A stretch of 33,124 nucleotides of DNA from Chara braunii. Its lineage: Eukaryota; Streptophyta; Charophyceae; Charales; Characeae. The stretch lies in assembly GCA_003427395.1 (NCBI GenBank), contig BFEA01000258.1:1556754-1589877 (forward strand). The letters are read 5' to 3'. The notes under the pieces are model-generated. The model searched no databases. It was not told the DNA's origin and worked only from the letters and a program-made list of their open reading frames with translations. Below, piece by piece: positions 9,160-19,684 of the stretch (positions are counted from its first letter, which is position 1; every line of letters begins with the position of its first letter). Both the position numbers and the translations under genes were made by a program.

Positions 9160-11926
9160 TGTGCCGTCTTTCGCTCGGAGTGTTAGGCGTGCGGAAAAAG
9201 GCCCAGAAAAACAGCAAGATGGGGTGTGCCAAGGATTTTTGGAAATTGAGCGTGGGGACACAGATGGAACTGAAATCCCCCGTGTTGGTCCAATGACGCA
9301 AGTCGATTGCTTTCGCGCGTCGCGGAATGCGCGCGCGGGCACGGCGAGAAAAGGGAAAAATCCAAATTCACTCCAAAAAGTATTGTCGGGCTTCCCATCG
9401 AGCTACAGCACGTCGTTTAGAACGGAAAGGCTTTGGCACGCTCCGCGTGTCTCGTTTTCGTATCAAATCTCGTCGTCGTTCGATGGTCAGTTCCGAGTCC
9501 GACGTGGATGGTCTCATCCGCGTGGCCCTTTCTTTATGCTCGTCTTCACTCCGCACACGGTAGTGGACACCCCTGGATTCGTAGNGCTCAAAACGCTGGC
9601 ATTCGGTGCATAGAGTGCGCGGCCAGTGGGGTTCTACTGCCGTCCACGGGATGACGATCAACTCGTTGAATGGCTACAATATCGAGTAAGGTGGGAAGTG
9701 CGTATCGATAATGACAAACCCAGCCTCTACGAACCCTGAACAGCGGTTGGCCGGAGGAAAGTAGTATCGCCCGCCGATCTGTGCGACAGCTTCTCGTACG
9801 TCCCACTCGCATACACGTGTCCTTTCCTCGTTGTACGAAAAAGGCCGTGTTGGGACGGGAGGTATGGGAGGCTGGTGCCCGATCGGAGGGTACTGGTCGG
9901 TCCACATATCAATCAATTGCAAAGACCTTGCGACGCCATCAAGAAAAGAAAACACTCGCGCAACTCATAAACAATTTATCCTTCAACACGAGAGGGAGAG
10001 AGAGAGAGAGAAAGAAGACACTTCAGCAGCTTGATCATGCATATAACTAAGGGACCGATCCGCGGCTCANGTTCAGTGAGCCAGCGCGACGTTGATCCCA
10101 AGCGCCTTGTTTCTCGAGGCCGCCTCCTGGTTCGGCTGCTGATGTCGGACAACATAAGGCAGATAGCATGCGCAGTGCACTGCTACAGATCTAAACACTC
10201 TTGCATTCTCAGACAAAATCCCGACGACAATCATCTAGTCAATGCCAAAGAGACGCGCATTTCCATACATTCATTTACTGTGGAAGATGCGAAAAATGAG
10301 CCGTGCACAGGAAAAGATGGATCGCTTGCACAGTACACACGCATCCACCGTTCACAAGACAAGAAGACGGGGTCCTTGCGCAGGAGGATTACCCAGGAAA
10401 CTAATGGAAGAGTTCCGGAAGAAGTTCTTTCACGCAAGGAAAGCATACAGATTCATGCTCATCCAGAAGAGGGANNNNNNNNNNNNNNNNNNNNNNNNNN
10501 NNNNNNNNNNNNNNNNNNNNNNNNNNNNNNNNNNNNNNNNNNNNNNNNNNNNNNNNNNNNNNNNNNNNNNNNNNNNNNNNNNNNNNNNNNNNNNNNNNNN
10601 NNNNNNNNNNNNNNAAAGGGGAAGGTGAGAGGGGGGGGGGGGGAGAGAGTCTAGATAGGAGATGACGCAACCCAAAAGAAGGAAGTTCAGAGAGAAAGAT
10701 TGGCAACAACAAAGGCGCATTCGCCGTTAATTCCAATATGGCCCCGGGCCAATAACTCACTCAACTCCAATCATCGATCCTCGTACTCGCACCGACGATC
10801 CCGGCCGCTGCGTGCTAACTCCCACCACTGCGATCGTCACCCCGCTGTCGTAGACTCGACACGGTTCGCCCAGATCCCACAGTCCGTCGTGGCTATCCAG
10901 CGTGCAACCGGCCAGCCTATCGTCAGCCCGACAGGACTTTCCGACTCGCATCAAACACTCTGCCTAGCCACTGCTTCCCGGAAGCTGGCTTGAGAGTCGA
11001 GAACGTAAGAGAGATTTGCGGACGCGCTTTGCGACAGGGGAGATAGAAGGGGGAGAAAGCGACGGGAAAGCTTAGGTGTAAGAGGAGAAGCAGGAGGAGA
11101 AGACTTTGAGAAGAATGCTCTACGAACGCCATGTTGATCCCTCGAAACTCAAGGTTCAACCAATNAGATTCGNCNCGCAATAGGAAGGTCCTATTGATCC
11201 ACGCACCTGATTGGCGAGCGGGAGTTATCGATGGATCGACCGGGCGTCGGGCGCCAGACTCAGAGGGGGAGGGGAGAAAAAGGCGCGAGAAGTGGCGCAA
11301 GACGGGTCCAAGATTCAGATGATCAAGAAAGGAAAAGGGGCGCGCAAAGAGCAAGGCGGGAGAGGGAGAGAGAGAAAGAAAACAGTTATGGGGCGGGAGA
11401 AAGCGGAGGGAGAAGGGGAAAGGAGCGCGGGAGGGAGCGATGCGGGGGACAGAGAGGAGAAAGCTTTGCACGCGTGGCGCCGTCAACAAAGAAAAGAGAG
11501 AAAAAGGCACCGAAACAGTTACAGCCTAATTCAAAATTGAAATCACCATATCCGCGCGCGAAAGAGCGACGCGGGAAAAGAAAATCCTATGCCTATTCGC
11601 ATTCGCACAAAATTCCGAGAGTTTTCCCCGACGTGACCAAGAACATTCACGAAAAGGACACGTCGAGGTTCCGCTTATCCCGGAATTCCCAACTGCCGAG
11701 CCCAATTCCCAGTGCGCTTGCTAAGGCGCACGTAATTTCCTATGTATTTCCCGAATTGCAGAAAGGAAAAGCAGAACCCGGGAGTCGAAAAAGCTTTCCG
11801 AAAGATGGGAGCCAAGAACGCGGTACCCAAAATCAAGAAAACGAAATGGGGTTTTTATGGGGTTAGTATGATACAAGCAAAAAGGGGTACGAAAGATAGC
11901 ACGGTTTCGGGAAGTGGTTCGTCACA
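9160..11926 (-). repeat. 5' LTR of element 1 (about 2.77 kb)
   Basis: The upper end is set by homology to 1-616. The lower end is inferred from the primer site at 9137-9148 and the TGTG at 9160, giving TGTG...CACA ends on the plus strand. The gap of 11 bases between primer site and LTR is larger than usual, so the lower end may be off by about 10 bases. Only 11317-11926 is confirmed by a second copy. It contains the assembly gap 10475-10614 and several single Ns. Frames seen inside it are not conserved genes. The upper end abuts a satellite-like repeat directly. Confidence 0.75.
10475..10614. other. Assembly gap (140 N)
   Basis: Run of Ns inside the element 1 LTR. It is flanked above by a G-homopolymer and GA-rich sequence (10618-10650), which probably caused the break. 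Confidence 0.99.
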
Positions 11927-12830
11927 CGACGTGGACTATGTCCACTGGCTGCATCCTGATAGGCCAGAAGGCATTCTACCACGTCGTGGTTGGGAGAGCC
12001 TGGAAGGCTCATGATCCCACGGTTGCATAGGGTGCAGGGCCCTTCAACCAACTGGGCCCCAGGAACTCTGGCGCCCCCAAAGACCCTGAAAATGTGAAGT
12101 TTAGGCCACTTGAAGATGTGCATGCCCACCGTCACTTAGAGCGGGCACGTTGCTTGCAGCGGGGGCCTTTAAGAGCCTGCCGAGGATGAAAATCCTCGCA
12201 CATGCACGGCAAAGTGTCTTTGACAGATGGCAGCTACGACAAGGTGTGGTATATCAATACCTTGGGAAAGGCCAGGGATGGGACTTCTAGAAGACGTAGG
12301 CGAGCCCAACTGTACGACGTGGACTATGTCACTTTCTGCATCCTGATAGGCCAGACGACATTCTACCACGTTGTGCCTGGAAGAGGCTAGACGGCTCACG
12401 ATAGGGTGCAGGGCCCTTCAACCAACTGGGGCCCAGAAACTGTCTGCCGTCCCCAAAGAAGTGTCTGCCCGCCTTCACTTAGAGCGGGCACGTTGCTTGC
12501 AGCGGGGCCTTGTAAGAGCCTGCCGAGGATGGAAATCGTTGCACATGCACGGCAAGTGTCTTTGACAGATGGCAGCTACGACAAGGTGTGGGATATTAAT
12601 ACCTTGGGAAAGGCCAGGGATGGGACCTCTGGAAGCCGTAGGCAAGCCCAACTGTACGGCGTGGACTATGTCACTCGTTGTGTCCTGATAGGCCAGACGG
12701 CATTCTACCACGTCGTGTCTGGAAGAGCCTAGAAAGCTCACGATCCCACGGTTGCATAGGGTGCAGGCCCCTTCAACCAACTGGGGCCCAGTAACAGTCT
12801 GGCGCCCCCAAAGGCCCTGAAAATATATGT
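11927..12830. repeat. Tandem satellite-like repeat, about 2.4 units of 340-390 bp
   Basis: Units begin at 11927, 12315 and 12657, each with CGRCGTGGACTATGTC. They share blocks such as CATCCTGATAGGCCAG, AGAGCGGGCACGTTGC and CTTTGACAGATGGCAGC. Unit 1 is 388 bp, unit 2 is 342 bp (an internal stretch of about 46 bp is missing) and unit 3 is cut near 12830. Each unit starts with a short inverted pair (CGACGTGG / CCACGTCG) about 46 bases apart. On the minus strand all three keep a similar open frame (DVVEC-LAYQD near its start), which may be a relic of coding or chance. Confidence 0.88.
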
Positions 12831-14389
12831 CGGGCCGTCCTTGATGCTTAATCACAACTGGGGTGTCGGTTAGGAGACTCCGCAGCCTGTAGAGGGTTCA
12901 GCCTCCCAACGAGTCGGTGAAACTCCAAATAGTGTGTCACAGCCCCTCGCTTGTTGTTCTTTTCTTCCTCGGTACCTATGGTTCGAACCACCAATTTGGA
13001 TCATTATTTGTGTCATCCTTCATCATGAAGCTTCTCTGTATAGTTCGCCAACTTTAACGGTTGTGATGTTTTTTCTTTTGGGAATTCCAATATTACTAAC
13101 TTGTTAGTATATTGAACAAGTGCCCATGCAGTACAGCACATAGAATGTCAATCAAATTTGATTCATCAGGGGCCAGCAGGTCTTGCACCCTAGTCCTCAA
13201 GCAGAGCGCTGCCCCTGTAGACATTAGTTAAACCACCAGTACTGCGCCCAGCTATTGATGCCGAGCATTGCCGACCCTAAAATCACCCAGCGCCTAAAAA
13301 AAGCAACCGACGTGGGCCTCCTTTTGGCTAGTGGTGCCAGCCATTTCGGTCCGGCACCCGACCCCCGAAAGATGTGGCTGTATATGAGCCGCGTATTTGT
13401 TTTTCAAGCTGTGTAGATTATTGGTGTTCAAGCAGAAATCCTAAATACCCCGCTCTTAAGTATCACTGAACTATCGAAGCATAGAGACAACCTCGTAGAG
13501 TCATTCTGTGGACCCTGTGGTGGCAATGCCGCATCCCAAGCTTGGATCGGGCACATGTGGAAGCGGAGAAAGCAACAGAACACTTCAAACAACAGTTTCC
13601 GACAGAAATTCTTGACAGATGTCAGAAAACCAAGAAGAGTTTTTTACCTTTTCCATACCAAGAGATACATAGCACACACCCTCACACAGTTCTGCAGGAA
13701 CTGGCTGGGGAAGGGGCTGAAGGGGATGGGTGGCTTCAGTGACATGGACGCGGGACGGCCAAGAGCAGCAGCCACAGGAAGACCAAGGCACCGGACATCT
13801 GGAAGCGATTGCCAGGGACCGTGCCCGCATTCCTTTTTTTTCCCCCAGGGGTCCTCTGCACTGAAGGCTCCATCTATTTATGGGGAGCTGCACCTGCTGA
13901 AAACCGGGTTCACCGTCACGTTGTGATACACTGATTGTTTGTGGTCGGTAACTGCAAAAGTTTATCCGGTTCACGTTCTGACGTCAGACCATTGGGATTT
14001 CTATCTACCTGTGTGTTCCTGTTTAAACCACCAGTACTTCCTAAAGTCATGCCCGTATACGAGCCACACTTTTAGGAAATGTAAGGGCCACTACAGGAGG
14101 GCCCTAATTCATCCGACTAGAAACGTTTCTACTCTATTTTTTTCCACGGCCGATATCTGGGCCAAGTACTGGTGGTTAACTTCCCCATCCCTGTCCCCTC
14201 TACGAACCCTGTTGCCTACTCCCTGTCCTCATCTCCGCTGTCCCTCCGCTGCCTGTCTGTCTCCATCTATATTTCCTGCCACTTCCCGTCTGTGCGAAGT
14301 GTAGATCTCTGTATATCTGGGTCGATCTCTGCAGGCTGCAAAAGTGGCAACCCTCTGTTGGCCCAGCTATTTCCTCTGCAGTGCTGATT
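12831..14389. other. Non-coding stretch, no gene seen
   Basis: Short frames only, none with a recognisable domain. AACCACCAGTACT occurs at 13231-13243 and 14026-14038, and inverted at 14165-14177. The latter two form the ends of a possible 152-bp foldback. Confidence 0.5.
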
Positions 14390-14792
14390 AAGCCTTTGTG
14401 GACCCTCTGTGGGCCTTTGTCTCATTGGTATGAAGAAAATCCCCTATTTTTCTGGGAGGCGAATAGGTCAGTAGAGGTCTGGGAAGTCTGATCCTATTGC
14501 TGTTCTTCTTCAATCCCTGCAGAGCCTCTATCCAAGTGGTGGTAAGAGAACCACGCAGATGGGATGCTGCGGTGGGAGAACAAGTCCAACTGCTACGTTG
14601 AAAAATACTCGAAAGGACGGGTTTAAACACCCGCTAGTGATTGCTGGCAGCGGATAGAAGAAGAACAGCAATAGGATCAGACTTCCCAGACCTCTACTGA
14701 CCCATTCGCCTCCCAGAAAACAAACGGGATTTGAACCTGCGACTTTTTCATACCAACGAGACAAAGGCCCACAGAGGGTCCACAAAGGCTTC
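14390..14792. repeat. Inverted duplication with arms of about 120-135 bp
   Basis: The left arm (about 14390-14510) and right arm (about 14656-14792) are inverted copies. Shared blocks include CCTTTGTGGACCCTCTGTGG, CTGGGAGGCGAATRGGTCAG and GATCCTATTGCTGTTCTTCT. The right arm keeps extra bases including GGTTCAAATCCCG (minus strand), which resembles the tRNA B box; the left arm has lost them. The spacer is about 145 bp. The polarity suggests two inverted copies of one dispersed repeat, perhaps tRNA-related. Confidence 0.8.
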
Positions 14793-16252
14793 ACCAGGAC
14801 TGCTGGTAGAGTTACCGTTACGTCTTTTTCTGTTTTTTATTTTTTAACCCCAGGGTGTTATAGAGATCAAGGACCAGACCCGTGGTGATTGCTGGCAGCA
14901 GCAGCCGATGGTTGTCCTGACAGGATAGGCCACCTTCCCTACCCTTCCCCATGTTAATGCGCCCAACGCACTCCCTATCCCTACTATCCTACCTCAGTGT
15001 GACCAGCACTCAGGACCATCACGTTACCAATATCGAGGTCAACTTGGACCGGACAGCAGTGACAAGCACCAAGGCTGGGCAGCCCCCGGGCCCCCAGCTC
15101 TGGTGGAGCGGAAGCGGACGAACCTTGCCATACGGGAACTTCGGACGCCAGGCTCATGCAATCTTTTTTCTACAGGCCCAATATCAGAGAGTCTACCTAG
15201 CAGGAGTACCTAGGCAAGGCCAGCTGGTTCCCAAAGTACCCAAGGTAATGATCTGTATGGGGTTTTGATAGGATGTTGAGGTCATTAAAATAATATAAGT
15301 TAAAGGAAAGGGATGAGCTTGAACAAAGATCCGTCCCAGTCCCGTGGCTCGAAAAGAGGGATGCAAACATGTGTGGCAGGAAACCGCATTGGCGGGAATG
15401 AGTTTTGGGCGCAGGCTGCAAAAAAGGCGCACCCCAAAACTGGGAATTCAAAAGAAGGTTCTCTCCCCTTATTGCAAAATGTGGACCACTGGCCTTAGGT
15501 CAGTTGGTACACCCATGAACTGTTGAACTACAGACCCGAGCTCGAATTTGAATGGAATCCAATGAGTGAAAACAACCTGAATTTACCTGGGGCCAGTCAG
15601 TTCAAAGTTCAAACTTCAAAGATGATATCTCAAGGCCGTTGCCCTTTTCGAAAAAAAGGGGGAAAAAAAAAAGTTAAAAGAGAGCTTCTGCTGTCCATTG
15701 ATAGGTTGGGGTATTGTAGCGATCGTGGCCCTCTCCTGGTTGTTCCATCATGTTCTTCTCCACCATCCTGCAAAAACATAATGTTGTGTTTTTGGCCATT
15801 GGATCCTCTTGATCTATATGGTGACGAGGGGGCACCTCCAGGCGAAGGCAGTGTAAGGAGTCTAAGGACAGAGGGACGTTTTTGAGGGGAGGAGTAATCT
15901 CGGGAACTTTCTTTGTGAGTTCTCCATGTATAGTTGAGCTTCGAACAGACGCCGGAAACTCCACAGGATGAGAGACTAGTTTTCCCTCCCTTCCTCACTT
16001 TTCGTGGCGGTAGAAGGGTATCCCTCTGCTGTTTGTGCTGAGTAAAATTTCTCTGACTTAGAAAATTCTTTGAATCTCTTAAAAGTTGGCCGCTCGTTGC
16101 AGGGGTTGGGCGGTGCATGGTTGGCGCTGGGGTTTGGTCGCGCTGCCTTGTAACTCGAGCTGTACAGCCTGGTAGAGAGATCTGGGGAGATGTCGAGGGT
16201 GGAAGGCACTCTACTGTCTGTTGGCAAGCTAGTATTCAGACAACGTTGACCG
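14793..16252. other. Non-coding stretch, no gene seen
   Basis: No frame has a recognisable domain. Short A- and T-rich homopolymer tracts occur at about 14826-14850 and 15650-15675. A weak tRNA-like segment is listed separately. Confidence 0.5.
15481..15555 (+). repeat. Possible tRNA-derived (SINE-head-like) segment
   Basis: TAGGTCAGTTGG (about 15496-15507) fits the internal A box of tRNA genes, and GAGCTCGAATTT about 30 bases later is a poor B box. The spacing suits a tRNA-derived SINE head, but no cloverleaf can be drawn with confidence and no second copy or target-site duplication is seen in the window. Confidence 0.22.
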
Positions 16253-16255
16253 GAG

Positions 16256-16350
16256 CTGGGGTGGGTCGCTTCACCCTGTAGCCCAGCAGGTGGGGGATTG
16301 TTCTGGAGTGGGTCGCGCCACTCTGTAACCTAGCAGTTGGGGGTGTGAGG
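16256..16350. repeat. Degenerate 47-bp tandem duplication
   Basis: GTGGGTCGC recurs at 16261 and 16308, with flanking text CYCTGTARCCYAGCAG and TGGGGG in both units. The units differ at several positions. Confidence 0.65.
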
Positions 16351-17191
16351 TCTGGTAGAGACTGGGTATTGAGGATATGGGAGGCTGAGGAAGGTTTCGT
16401 GTTGGGCTGCTGAATGTCACCAAGGCAGTTTTGTTCCGGGCTGAAGTCTCCTAAGGATAGAAGGCTTGAGTTCTTTTTCTATAGCCCCTCTCAGTCATGA
16501 TTTTTGCTTGAATTTTTCTGAGAATTTCTAGTATGTGAATTCTTGGCCGAAGCCGGGTAATGGCCCCGGTAACTCATATGTTGTAAGATCTCATGGGACG
16601 CTGGGCCCGGTTCCCAGCACGCTCTGCTTCCCACGAATAGACTGGAGCAATTGTCCCAAACAAAAAGAAAAGTGACGAAGGGTGAAATCCAGGCAAGTGG
16701 GACCTCACCTCTATCCTCTGGGCTTCCTCATGGGAGAGCCCCTCCCCTCTCTTTAACGTAAGAGAGGGGCATCGATGGGGGAAGAATGAAAAAAGAGACT
16801 ACAATTTGCAACTCCACCACCAACTGTACAGGCCAACCGTTCTCCGTAGGTCCAAGCGTCGTGGGTTGGTAGAAGTCGGGCACCGAAACGTCGCAGTCAG
16901 GTTGAAGTCCGTCGGTACGGCAGAGGAAGTCAATTCCCTAAGTCCAATTTTGCAGCAGCTAGTTGGTTGTGTGATAGTGAGACCTGGATGAAGGGCAAGC
17001 GCCGGGGAAGGAAGCAAATGCCCTGGCAACGATAGTCAGCCATAGCTAGGACAGGAGGGAGGAGGAAGACGGCAGCCATAACCGCCAAGGTTCGATGTGA
17101 TACATCGCACAGGCATTCAGGGTAGATCCTAGAGAGAGAGCATGAGCGAGAGGAGAGGTCGAGCGATACAAGTCTTGAGAGGGAGAGAAGA

Positions 17192-17193
<2 letters not shown>
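16351..17193. other. Non-coding stretch, no gene seen
   Basis: No supported gene or RNA. AGAGGGG-type purine tracts and short inverted words (for example CCCCTCTCTT / AAGAGAGGGG near 16743-16770) are present. Confidence 0.5.
16743..16771. repeat. Short hairpin
   Basis: CCCCTCTCTT and AAGAGAGGGG-like arms around a short TTAACGTA loop make a compact stem. The role is unknown; it may be a chance palindrome. Confidence 0.4.

Positions 17194-17275
<82 letters not shown>
17194..17275. repeat. (GA)n microsatellite
   Basis: About 41 uninterrupted GA units. Frames reading it as Arg-Glu or Leu-Ser repeats on the two strands are artefacts. Confidence 0.99.
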
Positions 17276-17279
<4 letters not shown>

Positions 17280-17550
17280 TTGGGTACATATTTGAAGTCG
17301 GGTTCTGTTGTTGGATCGCGGCAACTGCCGCTGGACACTTAGCATACTCTCCAATTGTATTGTGTTGTATCGTGTTTTGAGTGGAATTCAGTCAGGCGCT
17401 GAATCTTGTGTCCTCTCTCGGGTGTGGTGTGGACGTGCATGCCAATGTTCTCTTCGTGTGTGATGTGTTCTCAATTGGATCTTGCGAGGTCCATTGCAAA
17501 GATCCAAATGCCTTAAGAAAAATGATCCGAATGCCAAAAGGAATAGAGGA
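17276..17550. other. Non-coding stretch
   Basis: No recognisable coding or RNA signal. Confidence 0.5.
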
Positions 17551-17626
17551 CCAGGCCCCACTGATGCTAGTATGCACATTCATGCTCGTGCTTTCACAGC
17601 TTAAGCATAGCACCAGTGGGGCCTGG
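17551..17626. repeat. Hairpin with 19-bp near-perfect stem
   Basis: The arms 17551-17569 (starting CCAGGCCCCACTG) and 17608-17626 (ending CAGTGGGGCCTGG) pair with one mismatch around a 38-base loop that has further short pairing. The form would suit a small-RNA precursor or the core of a foldback element. No expression evidence is available. Confidence 0.6.
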
Positions 17627-19272
17627 CGCATATTTGTCAGCAGCACGAAGTCAGTTCGTCACATGCCCAGAAAATCACATGGTTCAATGGCAATCTGTAA
17701 TACAGACCTTTTAAAAAGCTCCAAGTTGAGGCCTTGTTCGACCACTCGTGAAGGGCCGGACTGCATCAGTTGCCAGGTAAAGAGGAAGTTTGTATCACCC
17801 CCTGCGACACCTGCCGCAGATGTTAAACTGGAAAAAAAAAAAAAACAAGGTAACGAGGAAGGACCAAATCGTTGCCAGTTACAGAAATAGCAAGTGGTTG
17901 AGCAAGGCCTTATATCTATTTAAAAAAAAAAAAAAAAAAAAAAACACCAGTGCATGGCTCCAGCCAACTTGAGAATCATGAGTGAGCCTGTCTGGAAATT
18001 TCCGGGCCCGGGAAAGGCCTGGTGGTGTGCAACTGGGGCGGAAGAAGGTGGGCCCAAGGAAAAGGGGCAAATGGACTGCACGATGTCCTGCTGGTTCATG
18101 GCATGCATGTGGAAACACATGCATGGCCGCAGAAGGCGCAGAATACCCCGCCTTGCTGGCAGGGCTCAAGTGAAAAGAAGGAAAAAGAAAATGGTGGGAT
18201 ATCGCTATGAGGTCCGTCAATGTATCAGACTGTAATTACGGCCAGGCATGGATAAACCTGTAAGGTCATCGCATCCAGATGCTCAGTATAAAAAGTCTCT
18301 GCGCCCTTATGCCCTTTCTCAAGTCAGTACCTGCCTCATTACTGTGAGAGGAGGGGAGGAATCAATTCAGAATCAGCCCCATTTCTTTTTAGGGCATAAT
18401 ACTCAGGCGAGCACTTTCCTAAATGTGTCTGACAGCAATTACCTCCAGGCCTCCTTTTCCTTCCCTCTGCCGGCAGCAGGTCCAGCAGTTCAGTTTCCCT
18501 GAGGCCGGTACCGGTACCACCCTGAATTTTCCGAGCTGTGGTACCCGTTGCTACCAGGCTCGACAAAATTCAAATTCAGGGCCGTGCATTTAGCCTTCGG
18601 TGTGCTGGTGGTTTCAAATACCAGTACATGTTACAGCTATTTTGTTCTGACATGGCAATTAACAGTCTTGAAAAAAAAACACTCTGGGTCCTTTGGGGTT
18701 CAGCCCAACGGACAAGAAAGGTTGGCGCGTCAGCCAAATTGGGCGCCATGCCAGTTTGGCAGGAATTGGGCCGCGGGCCCCAGCAAAAATCTGTGTTGGG
18801 AAAGAGGGGCTCAGCTCAGACTTACTGGTGGTTTGAACCAGCAGTGCCAATAATACCCTTCCTTCAAAATTTGTGTCCTTGCACAAGAAGGCCATGCTTT
18901 GACTGTACCACCCTGGGCACAGTTGGGCTTGCTAACCACCAATAGATGGAGCCTCACCACCAATAGGAGCAGTAGCCGTACAGCTCCTGACTGGGTCACA
19001 CTGGGAAAGGGTCCCGCTTGCACCAAGCGCTTGTTTCTCGCTATTGGTACTTGGTAATCTATGGTCCAGAATGGAGCATATGCGCAGGTGGGGCCTCAGT
19101 CAGGAGCTGTATGTTACTCACAGAGAAAGTGGAACACTGTGTATACTATTGTCTCACTGGTGAGTGGTGGAAGAAGGCATAGTGTTGTCAACTTGTCAGA
19201 GAGAGAAAACAAACAAGGAAAATTGGAATTTAATGATTGTGGGATGCACCCCGTCTCTGCGCTTTTTTGCAT
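17627..19272. other. Non-coding stretch with homopolymers, no gene seen
   Basis: A14 at 17832-17845 and A23 at 17922-17944 look like old retroposon tails, but no body is recognisable upstream. A 15-bp perfect inverted pair (TACAGCTCCTGACTG at 18979-18993, complement at 19097-19111) is present. Frames here carry no known domain. Confidence 0.5.
17922..17944. repeat. Poly(A) tract, 23 bases
   Basis: Uninterrupted A run. It could be a retroposon tail on the plus strand; no flanking target-site duplication could be picked out. Confidence 0.9.
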
Positions 19273-19377
19273 CAGTCTTCCCCCGAATACAATGCACGGT
19301 CATTGTAGGTGAATTTAGACTGATATATGTACAGAATTCGGCAATAATGACCGTACGTTGTATTGGGGGGAAGACTG
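19273..19377. mobile_element. MITE-like foldback element, copy A (105 bp)
   Basis: The inverted ends begin CAGTCTTCCCCC and carry AATACAAYGYACGGTCATT, with arms of about 35 bp matching at roughly nine in ten positions. It has no coding capacity. The arm sequence recurs at 31725-31874 and, more distantly, at 30589-30704, which supports a dispersed family. No clear target-site duplication is visible. Confidence 0.8.
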
Positions 19378-19497
19378 TAGGCTGTTTTGCCGGGCCGTCC
19401 GTGCACCCAACGTGTGCCCGACACATACCCGGATGCCCGGCTGGGCATGAACCCCAGGGATGGTTCCCGGCAGCCCCAGCACAAAAAAAAACACACA

Positions 19498-19684
19498 GGT
19501 AAGCTACGCGGGAGTCACAAAAACAGTTTGAAAATACACTTCGGGTCAAAATGAGTTTCAAATTGCACTTCGGGCAATATACAAGCCAGCTTCCAGTCAG
19601 GTACGGTGGCCGAAGTGCAATTTGAAACTCGTTTTGGCCCGAACTGTAATTTCAAACTGTTTTTGTGACTCCCGCGTAGTTACC
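19498..19684. mobile_element. Foldback (MITE-like) element, 187 bp
   Basis: The arms 19498-19573 and 19610-19684 are inverted copies of about 75 bp around a 36-bp centre. The terminal text is GGTAAGCTACGCGGGAGTCA on the left and its complement with one indel/substitution on the right; the inner ends share TTTCAAATTGCACTTCGG exactly. Divergence is limited to a few positions. It has no ORF. The ends are unlike copy A, so it is a different family. Transcription would give a long double-stranded RNA. Confidence 0.85.

Larger units (their letters stand above)
1..11926 (-). mobile_element. Ty3/gypsy LTR retrotransposon, element 1 (3' LTR truncated by window edge)
   Basis: A direct repeat (1-616 and 11317-11926) brackets minus-strand gag, protease, RT, RNase H and integrase remnants in Ty3/gypsy order (integrase last). 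The element reads from high to low coordinates: 5' LTR, primer site 9137-9148, gag about 9102-7743, pol about 7739-2968, a 3' accessory region 2932-989, then the 3' LTR. It is non-functional as read, with in-frame stops at 8788, 7740, 7050 and 4757 and several one-base frameshifts. Its integrase has a plain C-terminal module without a chromodomain, unlike element 2, so the two belong to different lineages. The window begins inside the 3' LTR, so the outer end and any target-site duplication cannot be seen. Confidence 0.93.

Noticed and set aside
10031-10760. Long frames spanning the N gap at 10475-10614
   Set aside because: Most of their length is undefined sequence inside an LTR.
11231-11866. 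211-codon plus-strand frame in the element 1 LTR
   Set aside because: It is antisense to the element and made of Arg/Glu/Lys-rich low-complexity translation of purine-rich LTR sequence. The equivalent frame in the other LTR is broken differently.
13542-13926. Overlapping plus-strand frames as a small host gene
   Set aside because: No recognised domain, no promoter or splice evidence, and frames of similar length exist on the opposite strand.
14700-14792. tRNA gene on the minus strand around GGTTCAAATCCCG
   Set aside because: The nearest A-box-like word is only about 15 bases from the B box and no acceptor or anticodon stem can be drawn.
17142-17354. Open frames over the GA tract (Arg-Glu or Leu-Ser repeats)
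   Set aside because: They are translations of a dinucleotide repeat without flanking conserved protein text.
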